Part shown: piece by piece, positions 5,489 through 8,036 of the stretch
Position numbering within the stretch: position 1 is the first letter of the stretch
How the letters are laid out: each line of letters starts with the position of its first letter
NCBI GenBank assembly: GCA_018828205.1
Contig: JAHJWA010000013.1
Span: 1 to 8,036 of the forward strand
Length of the DNA stretch: 8,036 bases
Direction: 5' to 3'
DNA from: Alphaproteobacteria bacterium
Lineage (GTDB): Bacteria; Pseudomonadota; Alphaproteobacteria; Sphingomonadales; Sphingomonadaceae
Program-made: the position numbers and the translations under genes
Notes under the pieces: model-generated
Told to the model about the DNA's origin: nothing
Seen by the model: only the letters and a program-made list of their open reading frames with translations
Databases searched by the model: none

Positions 5489-7012
5489 CTAGGCCGCGTC
5501 GGGCACCCAGCGGCGCAGATCGTCCTCGCTCTCGCCTGTGACGATCGTCCCTGTGGTACCCACCGGCTCGCTCGCGCCACTGGTCAGCAGATCGAGCGTG
5601 GCCCGGTCCTCCGGTGGCACGCTGGCCAGTGTTCGCGCGCCCGTAGGCGTCCGCGCCACGACCGTTCCCAGCCTCGGCGCACCGTCGCGGGCATAGTGCA
5701 CCGTGTAGGTCTCGATCGTCGCCGGCCCACAATAGGCTTCGTCGAGGGGCGGGATCTCCCCGCGCAGCGCATCGGCCTCGGCCTGATAGTCGAAATCCTG
5801 CGGGAACGCCGCGCCGGAGGGCTCGGCAGACAGCAGGATCGTGTGGTTGTGCGTCGCATAGCCGCCATTGGCGAACAGCAGCCCGCGCCCCCCGGTCTCG
5901 CGCAGGGTCTCGACCATGCAGGCGAGTGCATGGCTCATGTAATTGCCGATCGGTCCGCCGCCGAAGGTCAGCCCGCCGAAGCGGGTGATGGCTTTTTCCA
6001 GCGGCCAGGCGAGCACGCGCCGCGCCATCTTGGGGACGCAGGGGAAACAGCTGTAGAGTTCGACATGGTCGAGATCGGCGGCGGTGACGCCGTTCAATTC
6101 CAGAGTCCGCGCGATCGACACCGTCAGCCCCGGCGAGGCGGCGTAGCTGTCGCGCCGGAGGAAATCGCCATTCTCATGCGCCGCGGCGCCATGGCCAATA
6201 TGGACCAGCCGCGCCTCGGAGATGCCGCGCCGCCGCGCTTCGGCCAGGCTGGTCACCAGAAAGCCGGCCCCCTGATTGACGGAGGAATTGGCGACCTGGA
6301 GCTTGGTGTAGGGGAAGGCGAGTGGGCGATTGGCCTCCGATGGCGTCACGACGTCTTCCGCCGCAACCGCATCGCGGATCCAGGCGTGGTCGCATTGCGC
6401 GGCGACCTCGCTCATCCCCGCCCACAGCGCGCCGCTCTCCGCCTGCCCCTGCGCCAGCGACTGACCACAGGCGGCGCGCGCGGCGTTCTCGTAGAGCGGA
6501 TAGACATCGACCGGCACGGTGAGCCCGTGGCTCTGGGGATAGCCCACGCGCCGCCGATGGCTGGCGTCGCGCAGCGCGTTGGGCTTGGCGTCGCCAGCCT
6601 TCGCCCTGGCCGCAGCCAGTTGCGCGGCGGTGCGCAGCGCTTCCGCGCCCACCACCGCGCAGATCCGCGCCTCGCCCGCGCCGATCCGGTTGGCGGCTTC
6701 GTGGAGCAGGCGGATCGGGCTGTCGCCATTGGGCATGGCGGTCTGCTCGCTGTGCGCGGGGGCGATGCCGAGCGCCTCGGCCAGGCTGCCGTCGACCGGG
6801 TTGAGCTGGGGCCAGGCCAGCTGGCTCACCACCGCCAGCGAATCGCTCGCCATCAGCAGACCGCCTCCGGCGTCGCTGTCGGCGCGGCGCAGCGCCTCCG
6901 CCATCAGCCCGACCGGGTCGAGCCCGTCCTCGGGCCGCTCGGGGCGATCATTGACCTGACCGACCCCCACGATCACCGGTGTCCGCTCGTCGATCGCGTC
7001 CCGTTGGTCCAT
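5489..7012 (-). CDS. Thiolase-superfamily protein, probably TLP1-like, lacking catalytic Cys and His
   Basis: A 507-residue thiolase-fold protein, usually annotated acetyl-CoA acetyltransferase. TPVIVGVGQV (11-20) opens the fold; NGDSPIRLLHEAANRIGAGEA (95-115) occupies the place of the nucleophile loop, with Ser98 where thiolases have Cys; NSSVNQGAGFLVTS (242-255), VELYSCFPCVPKM (317-329, in place of the NEAF/HDCF loop) and GGLTFGGGPIGNYMSHAL (346-363, GGP instead of GHP) follow; ANGGYATHNH (381-390) stands where the CxG loop is expected. After about residue 400 there is an extra ~105-residue C-terminal domain with beta-rich ETYTVHYARDGAPRLGTVVARTP, as in the thiolase-like type 1 (TLP1) family known from mycobacteria. 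Without Cys and GHP His, ordinary thiolysis or Claisen condensation is doubtful, and it is not a PhaA. The ATG at 7010-7012 is preceded by AAGGGAGAG seven bases upstream. It diverges from the flavin oxidoreductase and converges on the crotonase. CoA-ester binding is likely, reaction unknown. Confidence 0.88.
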   Translation of the reverse strand: MDQRDAIDERTPVIVGVGQVNDRPERPEDGLDPVGLMAEALRRADSDAGGGLLMASDSLAVVSQLAWPQLNPVDGSLAEALGIAPAHSEQTAMPNGDSPIRLLHEAANRIGAGEARICAVVGAEALRTAAQLAAARAKAGDAKPNALRDASHRRRVGYPQSHGLTVPVDVYPLYENAARAACGQSLAQGQAESGALWAGMSEVAAQCDHAWIRDAVAAEDVVTPSEANRPLAFPYTKLQVANSSVNQGAGFLVTSLAEARRRGISEARLVHIGHGAAAHENGDFLRRDSYAASPGLTVSIARTLELNGVTAADLDHVELYSCFPCVPKMARRVLAWPLEKAITRFGGLTFGGGPIGNYMSHALACMVETLRETGGRGLLFANGGYATHNHTILLSAEPSGAAFPQDFDYQAEADALRGEIPPLDEAYCGPATIETYTVHYARDGAPRLGTVVARTPTGARTLASVPPEDRATLDLLTSGASEPVGTTGTIVTGESEDDLRRWVPDAA

Positions 7013-7086
7013 GCGTCATCTCTCCCTTGCGTGCCTCTCGCCCGACCGATACGCGTTGCAAAACGAAACACAAAGGGAGAGCCGCC
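7013..7086. promoter_or_regulatory. Divergent intergenic region with mirrored ribosome binding sites
   Basis: This 74-base gap must hold the promoters of both the thiolase-like gene and the flavin oxidoreductase, if both are transcribed from here. It contains a perfect 9-bp inverted repeat, CTCTCCCTT (7020-7028) and AAGGGAGAG (7073-7081), which are the two Shine-Dalgarno sequences. Near the centre is CGTT-GCAA-AACG (7054-7065), a small dyad that could be an operator. A loose plus-strand promoter, TTGCGT (7027-7032), 17 bases, TACGCG (7050-7055), is possible. No minus-strand promoter stands out. Confidence 0.4.
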
Positions 7087-8036
7087 ATGAAGACCCGCAT
7101 CACCGAATTGTTCGGCATCGAGCATCCGATCATCCAGGGCGGGATGCATTATGTCGGTTTTGCCGAGCTCGCCGCAGCGGTGTCCAACGCCGGCGGGCTG
7201 GGGATCATCACCGGGCTGACGCAGGGCACGCCCGAAAAGCTTGCCGCCGAGATCGCCAAATGCCGCGAGCTGACCGACAAGCCCTTCGGCGTGAACCTGA
7301 CCTTCCTCCCCAGCGTCAACTCGCCCGATTATGCCGGGCTGATCAAGGTCATCATCGAGGGCGGGGTCAGGGTGGTCGAAACCGCGGGCAACAATCCGCA
7401 GGCGGTGCTGCCGCATCTCAAGGACGCCGGGATCAAGGTGATCCACAAATGCACCAGCGTGCGCCACAGCCTGAAAGCGCAGGCGATCGGTTGCGACGCG
7501 GTCAGCGTCGACGGCTTCGAATGCGGCGGGCATCCGGGTGAGGACGACATTCCCAACATGATCCTGCTCCCGCGCGCCGCGGACGAGCTCGACATTCCCT
7601 TCGTCGCCAGCGGCGGGCAGGCCGATGCGCGCAGCCTCGTCGCCAGCCTCGCGATGGGGGCCGAGGGGATCAACATGGGCACGCGCTTCATCGCCACCAA
7701 GGAAGCGCCGGTGCACGAGAATGTGAAACAGGCGATCGTCGCCGCTTCCGAGCTCGACACCCGGCTGGTGATGCGATCCTTGCGCAACACCGAGCGGGTC
7801 ATGACCAACGACGCGGTCGAACGGCTGATCGAGAAGGAGCGCAAGCTCGGCGCCGATCTCAAGTTCGAGGACATCGTCGAGGAGGTCGCGGGAGTCTATC
7901 CGCGGATCATGATGGAAGGCGAGATGGACGCCGGCGCCTGGTCCTGCGGCATGGTCGCCGGGCTGATCCACGACATCCCGACCTGCAAGGATCTGATCGA
8001 CACGATCATGACGCAGGCCGACCAGATCATCCGCCA
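7087..8036 (+). CDS. FMN-dependent oxidoreductase of the nitronate monooxygenase family, NADH:quinone reductase (PA1024)-like; 3' end cut
   Basis: The 316 visible residues form a TIM-barrel FMN protein of the nitronate monooxygenase / 2-nitropropane dioxygenase / FabK superfamily; the homologue I recall is about 328 aa, so only the last dozen or so residues should be missing. Visible: TRITELFGIEHPIIQGGMHYVG (3-24), AVSNAGGLGIITGLTQ (31-46), KPFGVNLTFLP (65-75), VETAGNNP (97-104), KVIHKCTSVRHSLKA (117-131), SVDGFECGGHPGEDDIPN (140-157) with conserved His149, ASGGQADARSLVASLAMGAEGINMGTRF (174-201) binding FMN phosphate, and MRSLRNTERV (229-238). This series follows Pseudomonas aeruginosa PA1024, reassigned in the literature from nitronate monooxygenase to NADH:quinone reductase. 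The likely role is two-electron quinone reduction or NADH oxidation in the cytoplasm; nitronate activity is not implied. AAGGGAGAG lies five bases before the ATG. It diverges from the thiolase-like gene. Superfamily is firm; substrate is inference. Confidence 0.93.
   Translation, partial: MKTRITELFGIEHPIIQGGMHYVGFAELAAAVSNAGGLGIITGLTQGTPEKLAAEIAKCRELTDKPFGVNLTFLPSVNSPDYAGLIKVIIEGGVRVVETAGNNPQAVLPHLKDAGIKVIHKCTSVRHSLKAQAIGCDAVSVDGFECGGHPGEDDIPNMILLPRAADELDIPFVASGGQADARSLVASLAMGAEGINMGTRFIATKEAPVHENVKQAIVAASELDTRLVMRSLRNTERVMTNDAVERLIEKERKLGADLKFEDIVEEVAGVYPRIMMEGEMDAGAWSCGMVAGLIHDIPTCKDLIDTIMTQADQIIR

Noticed and set aside
5480..5489. GACGCGCGTC palindrome as a bidirectional terminator
   Set aside because: It has no loop to speak of and no U-tract on either side; five base pairs per half cannot form a terminator stem.
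5489..7012. Thiolase-like gene as PhaA supplying acetoacetyl-CoA for the nearby phaC
   Set aside because: It lacks the nucleophilic Cys and GHP His needed for the condensation, has an extra C-terminal domain, and is separated from phaC by two genes on the opposite strand.
5696..7090. 464-codon plus-strand open frame opposite the thiolase-like gene
   Set aside because: Antisense shadow; no ribosome binding site, no recognisable domain, composition typical of reverse-frame translation.
1..8036. CRISPR arrays, insertion sequences, tRNA or rRNA genes, prophage or defence genes
   Set aside because: No regularly spaced direct repeats, terminal inverted repeats, transposase motifs, tRNA-like cloverleaf or unusual-composition islands were seen on reading both strands.

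Overview
The window looks like a chromosomal segment of a high-GC alphaproteobacterium, most likely a sphingomonad (Sphingomonas/Erythrobacter/Novosphingobium group). This rests on the GC-rich third codon positions, the phasin with a basic Ala/Lys N-terminal extension, and the gene order clpS - phasin - phaC - divergent AlaC-type aminotransferase, which I recall from sphingomonads. No mobile element, CRISPR array, tRNA or rRNA is visible. The window is almost fully coding, with no gene-free stretch above about 215 bases.

Left part (1-3272, all minus strand): a storage-polymer locus. The order in the direction of transcription is phaC (class I polyhydroxyalkanoate synthase, complete, 631 aa), then a phasin (granule-coat protein, 264 aa, with a well-placed internal start giving a 146-aa form), then the N-terminal part of clpS (adaptor of the ClpAP protease), which runs off the left edge. 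The phasin has its own promoter loaded with TGC-rich elements of the kind bound by the PHA repressor PhaR. It ends in a good intrinsic terminator preceded by a second hairpin with a pyrimidine-rich loop. A very similar TGC dyad lies directly upstream of the clpS start codon.

Middle part (3411-5481, plus strand): an AlaC-like class I/II aminotransferase diverging from phaC, followed after 85 bases by a crotonase-superfamily (enoyl-CoA hydratase/isomerase-like) gene with a strong ribosome binding site. The crotonase has Gln where hydratases have their first catalytic Glu, and an Asp where dienoyl-CoA isomerases have theirs.

Right part (5489-8036): a thiolase-superfamily protein on the minus strand that lacks the nucleophilic Cys and the GHP histidine. 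It diverges from a flavin oxidoreductase on the plus strand that is cut by the right edge. The latter would usually be called nitronate monooxygenase, but it looks more like the NADH:quinone reductase type (PA1024 of Pseudomonas aeruginosa).

The genes share a theme of carbon storage and acyl-CoA/pyruvate metabolism: PHA synthesis and granule coating, alanine/pyruvate exchange, and CoA-thioester chemistry. The window holds no phaA, phaB or phaR, so monomer supply and the proposed regulator must lie elsewhere. I see no clearly new system. The best leads are regulatory: shared TGC operators at phasin and clpS, the dual-start phasin, and the pyrimidine-loop hairpin in the phasin 3' region.
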